64,000 bases of DNA from CAXBDP01 sp963974465 (GTDB lineage: Bacteria; Bacteroidota; Bacteroidia; Cytophagales; Cyclobacteriaceae), in assembly GCA_049340005.1 (NCBI GenBank), contig JBMPIY010000004.1; one strand, 5' to 3'. Below the pieces are notes generated by a model that saw nothing but the letters and a program-made list of their open reading frames with translations, did no database searches and was not told the origin of the DNA. Positions 37,239 through 45,145 of the stretch are shown one piece after another. Made by a program: the position numbers and the translations under genes. Every line of letters starts with the position of its first letter. Within the stretch, counting starts at the first letter, position 1.

Positions 37239-37643
37239 CTAGAAATTGAAATTCACTATTTGCTCAATTGCAGGATCTAGGCTGAGCGCAACGGGACAAG
37301 TGAGGGCAGCTTTTCTAAATTTCTCTCTCTCAACTTCTTCTTTTGGAGCATTTGGCCAATTAAAATCTATAATGATTCTAGAAATTTTTCTTGGGGTAGC
37401 TGACATTTCCTTGGTAATATCCATTGTCATATCTTCCATATTGATGCCTTTTCTTTCGGCCATTATTCCCATTATGGTCATCATACAGCTGCCTAATGCC
37501 GCACAAACGGTATCAGTTGGAGAAAATGCTTCGCCTTTTCCATTATTGTCAACAGGCGCGTCGGTAATTAATTGATTTCCCGACTTAACATGTGTAGCTT
37601 GAGTACGTAAGCCACCTAAGTATTTTGATTGTATTGTGATCAT
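37239..37643 (-). CDS. OsmC family protein
   Basis: A 134-residue OsmC/Ohr-like protein. It has the GKGEAFSPTDTVCAALGSCMM segment, with the first conserved cysteine in GSC, and the second reactive cysteine in ALTCPVALSL. Family members reduce organic hydroperoxides or remove alkylating agents. It is convergent with the PKD gene and divergent from the outer-membrane-like gene. Confidence 0.9.
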   Translation of the reverse strand: MITIQSKYLGGLRTQATHVKSGNQLITDAPVDNNGKGEAFSPTDTVCAALGSCMMTIMGIMAERKGINMEDMTMDITKEMSATPRKISRIIIDFNWPNAPKEEVEREKFRKAALTCPVALSLDPAIEQIVNFNF

Positions 37644-37714
37644 AAACCTATTACTCCTTTTTAGTGTTTTTCAAAATTACGTACTTTGTTAACAAATTAA
37701 AGACAAGCAGCCCA

Positions 37715-38437
37715 ATGTACAACAAATCTATATTGATTGTAGCCTTAGTGCTCTTCATGTCGAGTGGTCTATATGCCCAAACTAGACCCACAGAGAATTA
37801 TTCTTCGGAAATAATCTATGGTGTAAATAAAAACACAAATGGAGGATTGATTGGCGGTTTTATATTTCGATACAATCGAGTGAAGAGTGAGAAACTGACA
37901 GAGAGTTTCGGGCTTGAGTTGTCGAATGTGAAGCACCCAAAAGAGGTGCGCTACACCACATTTATAGGAAATAGCTATATCTGGGGCAAACAAAACTACC
38001 TCTATTCTATACGTCCAAATTATGGAGCGGAGTATTTGCTGTTTCGCAAAGCTCAAAAGCAAGGAGTGCAGGTTTCAGTATTAGGTGCCGTTGGCCCAAC
38101 CATAGGTATGGTTTCACCATATTATATTGAGTATGCTACAGGACCAGTAACTAGTGTACGCGTGCCTTTCGATCCGGAAACTCATGCAAATCAGAATAAT
38201 ATATTGGGCAATGGGGGCTTGCTGCGTGGGCTTGGTGAATCTGAATTAAAAATAGGTGCACATGCCAAAGCAGGTGTTAATTTTGAATTTGGAACCTTCC
38301 GCTCTAATATTACTGGTATTGAAGCTGGCCTAATGGTAGAAGGCTTTAGAGAAGATATCATCATTATTCCGACTGCTGAGAATCGCAACTTCTACTCTTC
38401 AGCTTACATTTCTCTTTACTTCGGCTGGCGGAAATAG
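37715..38437 (+). CDS. Exported hypothetical protein, outer-membrane beta-barrel-like
   Basis: About 240 residues with a clear signal peptide (ILIVALVLFMSSGLYAQ) when started at ATG 37715. The mature part is rich in alternating aromatic and polar strands (GGFIFRYNRV, YLYSIRPNYG, FYSSAYISLYFGWRK) and ends in an aromatic strand, as barrels do. No named family is recognised. A role in the outer membrane is inferred only from the pattern. Confidence 0.65.
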   Translation: MYNKSILIVALVLFMSSGLYAQTRPTENYSSEIIYGVNKNTNGGLIGGFIFRYNRVKSEKLTESFGLELSNVKHPKEVRYTTFIGNSYIWGKQNYLYSIRPNYGAEYLLFRKAQKQGVQVSVLGAVGPTIGMVSPYYIEYATGPVTSVRVPFDPETHANQNNILGNGGLLRGLGESELKIGAHAKAGVNFEFGTFRSNITGIEAGLMVEGFREDIIIIPTAENRNFYSSAYISLYFGWRK

Positions 38438-38487
38438 TCGGAACCTAAATTTTCTAAATTGTGTACCTTTGTAGCAAATAAGAAGGA

Positions 38488-39372
38488 ATGATAGAATTAC
38501 CCGTAGTTTCAGAAGAAAAATCTCAACGAGCCAACAAAAAGCCCAACTGGCTGAGAGTAAAACTTCCTGTAGGTAAAGAATATGCCAAGGTAAGAAAGCT
38601 CGTTGATCAATATAAATTACATACCATCTGCGAAAGTGGAAATTGCCCGAATATGGGTGAATGCTGGGGTGCTGGCACAGCTACTTTTATGATATTGGGC
38701 AATGTATGTACTCGAAGTTGTACATTCTGCGCTGTAGCTACTGGCCGTCCGCCTGAATATGATCAGGATGAGCCTAGAAGAGTTGCCGAAGCAATTAAAT
38801 TGATGGGTGTGAAGCATGCAGTGCTTACTTCAGTAAATAGAGATGAATTGAAAGATCGTGGTGCCGAAATATGGTATCAAACAGTAGTAGAAACCAAGAA
38901 ACTTTCGCCTGAAACCACCATCGAAACCTTGATTCCAGATGTGAAAGGCAACTGGGCAGCATTAGAAAGAATGATAAGCGCAGGACAAGAAGTAGTTTCG
39001 CACAATATGGAAACCGTGGAAGGCCTCTATCGCAGAGTACGCCCTCAAGCCAAATACGATCGTAGCTTAGAAGAGCTCAGGAGAATCAAAGAATTTGGCA
39101 AGCGTAGCAAATCAGGAGCGATGCTCGGTTTGGGCGAAACAGACGAAGAGGTTTTCAAACTAATGGACGATTTAGCAGCTCAAAGTCTCGATATATTGAC
39201 ATTAGGCCAATACTTACAGCCGACCAAAATGCATTACGAAGTACAAGAATTTGTGCATCCTGATAAGTTTGAGTTCTTCAAAGAAGAAGGTTTGAAAAGA
39301 GGGATCAAATATGTAGAATCAGGACCTTTGGTTCGTTCTTCGTATCATGCTGAAAGACATGTTCATGTTTGA
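38488..39372 (+). CDS. lipA: Lipoyl synthase
   Basis: A 294-residue radical-SAM enzyme that inserts sulfur into octanoyl groups on E2 and GcvH proteins. The auxiliary cluster cysteines are Cys48, Cys53 and Cys59 (CESGNCPNMGEC), the radical-SAM motif is Cys74-x3-Cys78-x2-Cys81 (CTRSCTFC), and the C-terminus has SGPLVRSSYHAE with the cluster serine. It serves 2-oxoacid dehydrogenases such as the E1 encoded nearby. TACCTTTG at 38464-38471 could be a -7 box. A terminator follows. Confidence 0.97.
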   Translation: MIELPVVSEEKSQRANKKPNWLRVKLPVGKEYAKVRKLVDQYKLHTICESGNCPNMGECWGAGTATFMILGNVCTRSCTFCAVATGRPPEYDQDEPRRVAEAIKLMGVKHAVLTSVNRDELKDRGAEIWYQTVVETKKLSPETTIETLIPDVKGNWAALERMISAGQEVVSHNMETVEGLYRRVRPQAKYDRSLEELRRIKEFGKRSKSGAMLGLGETDEEVFKLMDDLAAQSLDILTLGQYLQPTKMHYEVQEFVHPDKFEFFKEEGLKRGIKYVESGPLVRSSYHAERHVHV

Positions 39373-39402
39373 TAATATATTAATAGAAAAATAGAGCAAG
39401 GA

Positions 39403-39435
39403 AATCGCAGCCACAATTGGTTGCGATTTTTTTTT
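39403..39435 (+). terminator. Terminator after lipA
   Basis: AATCGCAGCCA pairs with TGGTTGCGATT (one G-T pair) and is followed by nine T. It starts about 30 bases after the lipA stop. Confidence 0.88.
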
Positions 39436-39557
39436 GAGTTGGGTTTTATGAAACATATTCAGAAGGGAGAAATGCGGGAGGTAAAAGAGATTCTTTAGCT
39501 TAAAGCTTGGCTTTACCTAATGATCTTTATATTTTGTTGCATCAAACAATTAAAAAA

Positions 39558-39863
39558 ATGAATAAAATCGTAAAAATCAAAAGAATCGGCGTTGTTTCGG
39601 CAGCCAAAATTTATGGGCTTATTACTGCTGGTCTAGGCCTTATTTTTGGCGTTATCTATGGCTTGATAATTTTCATCGTAGGGTCATTACCATCCACTGA
39701 ATTCTCTGATATTGGAATTTCAGGTGGATTAGGAATTTTTATGGTGCTAATGTTTCCGATTTTGTATGGAGCAATCGGTTTTATCATGGGAGCCATCATG
39801 GCATTAATCTATAACTTTATAGCTTCCAAATTAGGTGGTTTGGAAGTTGGGGTTGATGAATAA
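39558..39863 (+). CDS. Small membrane protein, DUF3566-like
   Basis: About 101 residues starting at MNKIVKIKRIGVVSAAKIYG (39558), after an A-rich ribosome-binding region. Two long hydrophobic helices (GLITAGLGLIFGVIYGLIIF and FMVLMFPILYGAIGFIMGAI) flank a short polar loop. The layout recalls DUF3566-type proteins. No function is known. It stands alone between lipA and a cluster of unknown genes. Confidence 0.7.
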   Translation: MNKIVKIKRIGVVSAAKIYGLITAGLGLIFGVIYGLIIFIVGSLPSTEFSDIGISGGLGIFMVLMFPILYGAIGFIMGAIMALIYNFIASKLGGLEVGVDE

Positions 39864-40135
39864 GGATGTGAGATTAATATTTCATTTCAACGCCCCATTT
39901 CAATTGATTACAAAGCAAATGAAAGAGATCTGATTCTTTTGACAGAAAATTTAGACTCAGATTAAAATTGCTGATTCAAGTAATAATTGTAACGTCTAAT
40001 TTCTTCTTAATGATTTCTATGGAACTGAAGTAATGAAATTTCTAATCGGGTTTCCCATGTTGGTTCAATGGATTTAATTTTATACAAATCCCTTCTAATT
40101 AAGTTTCGCCTTCAAAACAGCTTTATTGAAACAAA

Positions 40136-40623
40136 TCAATTAGTCTCGAAAAATTCAAACTTCCTTTTCTTTAACTCAATACAATCTAAACTGAGCCTTA
40201 AAAACTGAATTGAATATTCTTTAGCTATAAAACCTAGAATTTTATCCAAATTGATAATCGCTTTTAAAAAATGTTTATCGTAAGTTAGAAAGGCATTTGT
40301 GTCATGATTTTTTGGATCATCATGACAAAGGTATCGAGCTCTTCTTGAAAGATTTTGGAGCTTCATATATGAAACATAAAGTTCTTCTGATAAACGTGTT
40401 ACGGAAGTTTTGTTATAAGGATTGACGGAGTTATTTACCAACTCGTGTGAGCGATAATGTTGATTTGCCCTCCTAGCAATGTGTGCGTTTATTAAATGGA
40501 CAGCAGTATAAAAACAAATTGTAACTTGCCAATCCCAGTGTGATTGGCTCTTATTTTGTTAACTAAATCGAGAAAATTGAGATTACTTTTGGCTTGCTTG
40601 ATATGTTCATTAAATGAGGCCAA
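40136..40623 (-). pseudogene. HEPN-like protein gene with one frameshift
   Basis: Read from TTG 40623, the frame encodes MASFNEHIKQAKSNLNFLDL and then fails. One base shift near the A run at about 40555 joins it to QSHWDWQVTICFYTAVHLIN, which continues to the stop at 40136. The composite of about 161 residues reads like one compact helical protein with the FYTAVHL and SRRARYLCHD motifs seen in HEPN-like proteins (Arg-x5-His). A single missing A in a run of four would explain the break, so either decay or a sequencing error is possible. It starts 2 bases after the preceding stop. Confidence 0.6.
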
Positions 40624-40625
40624 AC

Positions 40626-41102
40626 CTAATTTTTAATTGAGGAATAATGCGGTGGTACTGAAAGCTTGTCTCCTTGTTCAACGATAGTTGATGAAATATG
40701 AAATCCAAAATTTGAAAATTCTGCATTGGTCTTGGCTTCTGCTAGAATTAATCCATTCTCAGAAGTCTCATCATAATCGTTAATTTCCGCCCAAACTAGG
40801 ACTTTTGCATCACTTAAATCAAAGGCAAGTTGGTTGGTTATCACTTTTCGATCATTCAGTTCTGAAATAAACTTTTTGACTAATTCTTCAATAAAATATT
40901 GAGAACTTCTATTTCTTAAATCAGAAAATATTTCAGAATGTTTTCCCTCAATAAAATTAGAGTACATCCTAGCTTTCTGTTCAGATGCAGTATTCGTTTG
41001 TATTTGTAATTGATCAATTCTAATGGAATTAATCATCTCTTCAAACCATTGATCCTGCTTGTTAGTCTGCTGAATTGCAATATTTTGATTTGATTCTGTC
41101 AT
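40626..41102 (-). CDS. Unknown protein, upstream partner of the HEPN-like gene
   Basis: A 158-residue soluble protein I do not recognise. The N-terminus is glutamine-rich. The C-terminal half has a beta-rich segment DAKVLVWAEINDYDETS, then LILAEAKTNAEF and FHISSTIVEQGDKLSVPPHY. It ends 2 bases before the TTG of the frameshifted HEPN-like frame. That close packing resembles a two-gene toxin-antitoxin cassette, but this is inference. Its upstream edge has a perfect hairpin at 41181-41209. Confidence 0.55.
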   Translation of the reverse strand: MTESNQNIAIQQTNKQDQWFEEMINSIRIDQLQIQTNTASEQKARMYSNFIEGKHSEIFSDLRNRSSQYFIEELVKKFISELNDRKVITNQLAFDLSDAKVLVWAEINDYDETSENGLILAEAKTNAEFSNFGFHISSTIVEQGDKLSVPPHYSSIKN

Positions 41103-41180
41103 ACAATCTTATCTTAGTTCAAAATTATAAGAAATACGATATTAATGCTAACGAGCTGAAAATTATCTTGTTAGACTTTG

Positions 41181-41209
41181 GTTTCCATTGAGATCCCCTC
41201 AATGGAAAC
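41181..41209. other. Perfect 12-bp hairpin without T tract
   Basis: GTTTCCATTGAG (41181-41192) pairs perfectly with CTCAATGGAAAC (41198-41209) around a 5-base loop. It lies between the RsmB-like gene and the unknown gene, both on the minus strand. There is no T run on either side, so it is not a classic terminator. It may slow transcription or bind a protein. Confidence 0.5.
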
Positions 41210-41220
41210 ATTATCCACAT

Positions 41221-42411
41221 TTACCCCTTCTTCACCATCCTAGCCATAAAGAAGCCATCGAAACCTTCAGAAGGCCAAATTTCGCGTTGCTCTTCTAGGC
41301 TGAAGTCTGGATTCTTTTCGAGAAATTTGAATACCTGATCTACATTCTCTGATGGAAGAATGCTGCAAGTAGCATACACCAATTTACCGCCCGCTTTTAC
41401 CATAGCTGAGTAATCTTGCAATATATTGGCTTGTGTAGCTTTTACCTCCTCAAGCATTTCCGGCGTCAGTTTCCATTTAGCATCTGGATTTCTTTTAAGC
41501 ACACCTAAGCCACTGCAAGGCACATCCAACAATACTCGATCTGCGGTATTATTCAATCTCTTTATCGCCTTAGCATTGTCGATGGTTCTACATTCAATGA
41601 TATCTATTCCTCCACGCGAAGCACGCGATCTTAAGTTTTTGAGCTTCCATTCTTCGGTATCCAATGCGAGGATTTTGCCCTTATTTTCCATCAAGGCGGC
41701 CAAGTGCAAACTTTTGCCTCCACCTCCAGCGCAGGCATCGATTACTCTCATGCCAGGCTCCACTTGTACAAATGGCGCTACCTTTTGCGATGAAGCATCT
41801 TGCACCTCAATCCAACCATCTTTAAAAGCGTCTGTACGAAATACATTTACTCTTTTGTCGAGGATTAGCGCATCATCCGCACCATTCACTCTACTGGTAT
41901 TCACATCTATATCGTGGAAAAAGTACTCTACGCCATTTCTATTGGCTTTGAGGGAGTTTACACGCAATACCAGTTCGGCTGGCTCATTGAGCGCACGCAA
42001 TTCTCTGTCCCATTTGGTGCCAAGTTCAGACTCGCCGAGCTGATCGAGCCAGTCGGGTAATGATTCACGAATAGCACGGACTTTTTGATTTTCACGATCA
42101 TTGGCCAATACATTTTTGCGATTTACGCCTTTCAGCTCCGGCCAATCAGGCAAATCTCTTCCATTGAGAATCCACCAAACGGCAAATATCTGTTCGTAAC
42201 TTGGTGATGGGAAGTCTATGGCCTCAGTAATTCTGCGCCAATGCCTTACCATATCGTAAGTGTTTTCGGCTATAAAACCTCTGTCACGAGAGCCCCATCT
42301 TGGGTTGGATCGTAAAATCCTCTCCACAACTTTATCTGCTTTGTGATTATCTTCAAATACATACCGCAGCGCATCGGCTACTGCATGAACTAATGATCGG
42401 TGTAGTCTCAA
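41221..42411 (-). CDS. RsmB/NOP-type RNA (cytosine-5) methyltransferase
   Basis: About 396 residues. I start at TTG 42411, which overlaps the asparaginase stop (TTGA) and gives MRLHRSLVHAVADALRYVF, the usual N-terminus in this group. The longer frame runs backward through the asparaginase gene. It has DAsSQKVAPF, the SAM motif DACAGGGGKSLH, the catalytic VPCSGLGVLKRNPD cysteine motif and a TCSILPSEN motif with the second cysteine. It should methylate cytosine in rRNA or tRNA. Confidence 0.92.
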   Translation of the reverse strand: MRLHRSLVHAVADALRYVFEDNHKADKVVERILRSNPRWGSRDRGFIAENTYDMVRHWRRITEAIDFPSPSYEQIFAVWWILNGRDLPDWPELKGVNRKNVLANDRENQKVRAIRESLPDWLDQLGESELGTKWDRELRALNEPAELVLRVNSLKANRNGVEYFFHDIDVNTSRVNGADDALILDKRVNVFRTDAFKDGWIEVQDASSQKVAPFVQVEPGMRVIDACAGGGGKSLHLAALMENKGKILALDTEEWKLKNLRSRASRGGIDIIECRTIDNAKAIKRLNNTADRVLLDVPCSGLGVLKRNPDAKWKLTPEMLEEVKATQANILQDYSAMVKAGGKLVYATCSILPSENVDQVFKFLEKNPDFSLEEQREIWPSEGFDGFFMARMVKKG

Positions 42412-42899
42412 GGTGTTTGAATAAATTGTCCTGTTTCTAAATCTCTTCCACAGTTTGCGGCTGGAATCAATCGCCCGTTCATGGCAATATAACATCCCTC
42501 CGAAGCCAACTGCATGGCTGCAATAGCAAAACCTAGCTGAAAATCGGCATCAGTTCCTTTAAAAGTAGCCGGCAAATGCGATCCTGTGATAATGATCGTT
42601 TTGCTACCAATATTTTGTAAGGCTTTCGCCGTTTCTACCATGGTATCAGTGCCATGTGTTATTAGCACTTTTGTTTCCTCCCGCTCCACAATCAGTTTGC
42701 GAAGATTAGCCCGGTCAAATGCTGTGATATCTTGGCTATCCTTTTTGCAAAAGGAAATTACTTCAAATGAAGGCGAAAACTTGACCTTAGATAAAATTTT
42801 ATCGAAAGCCGGATCCATTATTTCAAAAGCATAAGCTCCTGTAGATTTTGGATAATCCTTGTCAATTGTGCCGCCGGTTTGTATTAATAGTAACTTCAT
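42408..42899 (-). CDS. Short asparaginase-domain protein
   Basis: A 163-residue protein with the two conserved asparaginase motifs: LIQTGGTIDKD, with the nucleophile-type threonine, and LITHGTDTMVETAKAL with the Thr-Asp pair. It corresponds to the N-terminal domain only; full asparaginases are about 330 residues. The missing C-terminal domain normally helps dimer contacts, so activity is uncertain. It lies between a DUF721 gene and the RsmB-like gene in a tight operon. Confidence 0.85.
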   Translation of the reverse strand: MKLLLIQTGGTIDKDYPKSTGAYAFEIMDPAFDKILSKVKFSPSFEVISFCKKDSQDITAFDRANLRKLIVEREETKVLITHGTDTMVETAKALQNIGSKTIIITGSHLPATFKGTDADFQLGFAIAAMQLASEGCYIAMNGRLIPAANCGRDLETGQFIQTP

Positions 42900-42901
42900 A
42901 A

Positions 42902-43219
42902 CTAATGAAACACAATATCATTAACTACACCACGACCAACTTCCTTTTCGAAAAGTCCCAAAATGGTGCTTTTCGAATGAGAAAGTTCTTGCTTTAATGG
43001 CGCCGAATTGAGTGTAACAAATAGCACTTTATCTCTGATATAGAGCTTGCTGGTACGATTGGCAATGGTTGGCCCCATTATTTTTTCCCAGAAAACAATC
43101 AAATATGTCTCGTCAAACTTTTGGTCGATTTGATAACGACGCAGGAATTCACGGAAAACCTCCTTCAGTGGCTGGGCTGTTTGTGCAGATCGCTTAAAGA
43201 GGTTTTTATCAAATGCCAT
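42902..43219 (-). CDS. DUF721 domain-containing protein
   Basis: A 105-residue basic protein with IMGPTIANRTSKLYIRDKVLFV and LKQELSHSKSTILGLFEKE, matching DUF721 (DciA-like). DciA homologues help load the replicative helicase in some bacteria, but small Bacteroidota versions are not proven to do so. It overlaps the cyclase gene by 11 bases and lies 2 bases before the asparaginase gene. Confidence 0.88.
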   Translation of the reverse strand: MAFDKNLFKRSAQTAQPLKEVFREFLRRYQIDQKFDETYLIVFWEKIMGPTIANRTSKLYIRDKVLFVTLNSAPLKQELSHSKSTILGLFEKEVGRGVVNDIVFH

Positions 43220-43979
43220 GAGTGAGTTTGCTTATAGGAAATAAAATTGGGCGGGAGGGACTTGCATCCGCCACCAGTGTTGTCAGTTGCAAATTTAGTA
43301 AATATCGACCGTCCTCTAGGTGATTAGGTATATATATTAATTCGGTGATGGTTGCTTGTTTGCGAGGTTGCTTGGGAAATTGCCAAAAAGCCTTGTGTGC
43401 CAAAAGTGCTCCTCCATCTACTTCTTTGTCCACACTTGGCAAGTCTACCAATAAGTGAATCACCTGATGCTTAGCTAAATAAGCTGTAAGAGCAGAATCG
43501 AGGTAAGGCGGATTTGTTCCGCTATATTTTCTTGTGATTTTATTAACTCCATTTGGCATAGTACGAATGGCAATGGCTTCGCTATCTATTCTATCAAGTT
43601 CAGCTTTGAAGGCTGCAAGTGTAATTACCATATCGCCATTTATCGATTCGGGCTCCACAGAAACTACACGACACATAGAATGAAAATCCTTTATCAAATA
43701 AGCAGTACTGGCACTATCATTACTAATATGACCGTAGCATTCTGTATGGGTACCGTTGCCGTGTGGGCTGAAAGTGAATTTTTGATAATTCACAGGCCCT
43801 CCTTCTGCCACACTCCCTACAAAATCACCCATGCGAATGGTTTCCAATTTCGGATCGTCAGCCCAGTAGCAGTTGGGGTTTTGGGCACCATGCTGCAATG
43901 GAATGCCGATTTCTAATGGTTTGCTAATGTCTGCGCGATACAAATCAGTACCATGCACAAAATCGAAATGTGTAATCAT
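43209..43979 (-). CDS. Cyclase/kynurenine formamidase-like hydrolase
   Basis: A 256-residue protein of the cyclase family (Pfam Cyclase). The metal-binding motif HGNGTHTE is near residue 72, with PYLDSALTAYL and LLVDLPSVD later. Kynurenine formamidases and related metal-dependent amidohydrolases share these motifs. The substrate is not readable here. It overlaps hemW by 4 bases and DUF721 by 11. Confidence 0.85.
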   Translation of the reverse strand: MITHFDFVHGTDLYRADISKPLEIGIPLQHGAQNPNCYWADDPKLETIRMGDFVGSVAEGGPVNYQKFTFSPHGNGTHTECYGHISNDSASTAYLIKDFHSMCRVVSVEPESINGDMVITLAAFKAELDRIDSEAIAIRTMPNGVNKITRKYSGTNPPYLDSALTAYLAKHQVIHLLVDLPSVDKEVDGGALLAHKAFWQFPKQPRKQATITELIYIPNHLEDGRYLLNLQLTTLVADASPSRPILFPISKLTHGI

Positions 43980-45109
43980 ATAGAATCAACGAAAAGTTTG
44001 GATGTAATTGCATCGGCCATTAACCTCCCGCTTGAGCTTAAGCGGATTCCTTTTTCGGTAGGTTCAGCCAATTTTTGCGCTATTAAGGTAGCGAAGTTTT
44101 CCCATCCCGGCCAATCGGTACCAAGCTGAAATTCAGTTCTTAATTTATCATAATCTAAGCCCCAGCGAGTTCTCAAGGCAGTCAACAAGTAATCATTCAC
44201 TTTATCACTTTCACTTAATACCTCCCTTTGGAAATAATCTCCTCCGCTTTGTAGTAATTTCAGGTATTTAGTATTGCTGGCGACATTCCATTGTCTCGAC
44301 TGCCCGTCGTAAGAATGTGCACTGGGACCAATGCCCAAATAATGCTGCTGTAGCCAATAGGAGCTATTATGGCGCGAATAATTTTCCGAATGGCAAAAGT
44401 TGGATACCTCGTATTGCTCGTAGCTATTTTGTCTGAGGGTTTCGACTAGCATTTCGTATTGCACAGCGGCAAAGTCATCTTCGGGTTTGCGCATTTTGCC
44501 CTTTCGTACCCAATTGCCAAAGGCTGTCTTCTCTTCGATGGTGAGGCTATACGAGCTAATATGCTCGGGCTTAAATTGCATAGCCAAAGTCAAATCCTCC
44601 CGCCATTTTTCATGGTTAGGTTGTGGTACACCGTAAATCAGATCAATACTAATATTCTCAAAACCTGCCAAACGCACATTTTCCATCGCTTCCAAAGCTT
44701 CCTTCGCTGAATGTGCACGATTCATCCATTTCAGTATCCCCTCATCAAAGCTCTGAATTCCAATACTCAAGCGGTTGATCCCAGCCTGATACCAGTCATT
44801 TGCTTTTTGTAGATTGATATCATCAGGATTTGCTTCGAGCGTGATTTCTGTATTTTGCTCCAACGCAAAATTGGATTGGATAGCCTCTATAATCCGCTCA
44901 ATTTCCGCTACCGACAAAATAGATGGCGTACCTCCACCAAAGTAGATACTGGAGATGGGTTGTCCTTGGAGGTAGTTTTTGCGTACATGCAATTCATGCA
45001 TCAAGGCTTGTATCATTTCCTCTTTTTGCGCCAAACTTGTACTAAAATGAAAGTCACAATAGTGGCAAGCTTGTTTGCAAAAGGGAATATGTATGTAAAT
45101 TCCAGCCAT
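43976..45109 (-). CDS. hemW: Radical-SAM HemW-type heme chaperone/coproporphyrinogen oxidase-like protein
   Basis: A 377-residue radical-SAM protein with Cys11-x3-Cys15-x2-Cys18 (CKQACHYCDF), YFGGGTPS, TLEANPDD, GIQSFDEGIL and LGIGPSAHSY. HemW proteins lack coproporphyrinogen oxidase activity and act as heme chaperones in the best-studied cases. It heads a minus-strand operon of five tightly packed genes and is divergent from the BamA/TamA-like gene. Confidence 0.92.
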   Translation of the reverse strand: MAGIYIHIPFCKQACHYCDFHFSTSLAQKEEMIQALMHELHVRKNYLQGQPISSIYFGGGTPSILSVAEIERIIEAIQSNFALEQNTEITLEANPDDINLQKANDWYQAGINRLSIGIQSFDEGILKWMNRAHSAKEALEAMENVRLAGFENISIDLIYGVPQPNHEKWREDLTLAMQFKPEHISSYSLTIEEKTAFGNWVRKGKMRKPEDDFAAVQYEMLVETLRQNSYEQYEVSNFCHSENYSRHNSSYWLQQHYLGIGPSAHSYDGQSRQWNVASNTKYLKLLQSGGDYFQREVLSESDKVNDYLLTALRTRWGLDYDKLRTEFQLGTDWPGWENFATLIAQKLAEPTEKGIRLSSSGRLMADAITSKLFVDSI

Positions 45110-45145
45110 ATTTCGTAAAAGTAGCTAATCCTAATCAGCATTGTT

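Noticed and set aside
41426..42043. 205-codon plus-strand frame
   Set aside because: It is a shadow of the RsmB-like gene, which has clear methyltransferase motifs on the opposite strand.
42412..42495. N-terminal extension of the RsmB-like protein
   Set aside because: It lies fully within the asparaginase gene. TTG 42411 overlaps the stop and matches the usual N-terminus.
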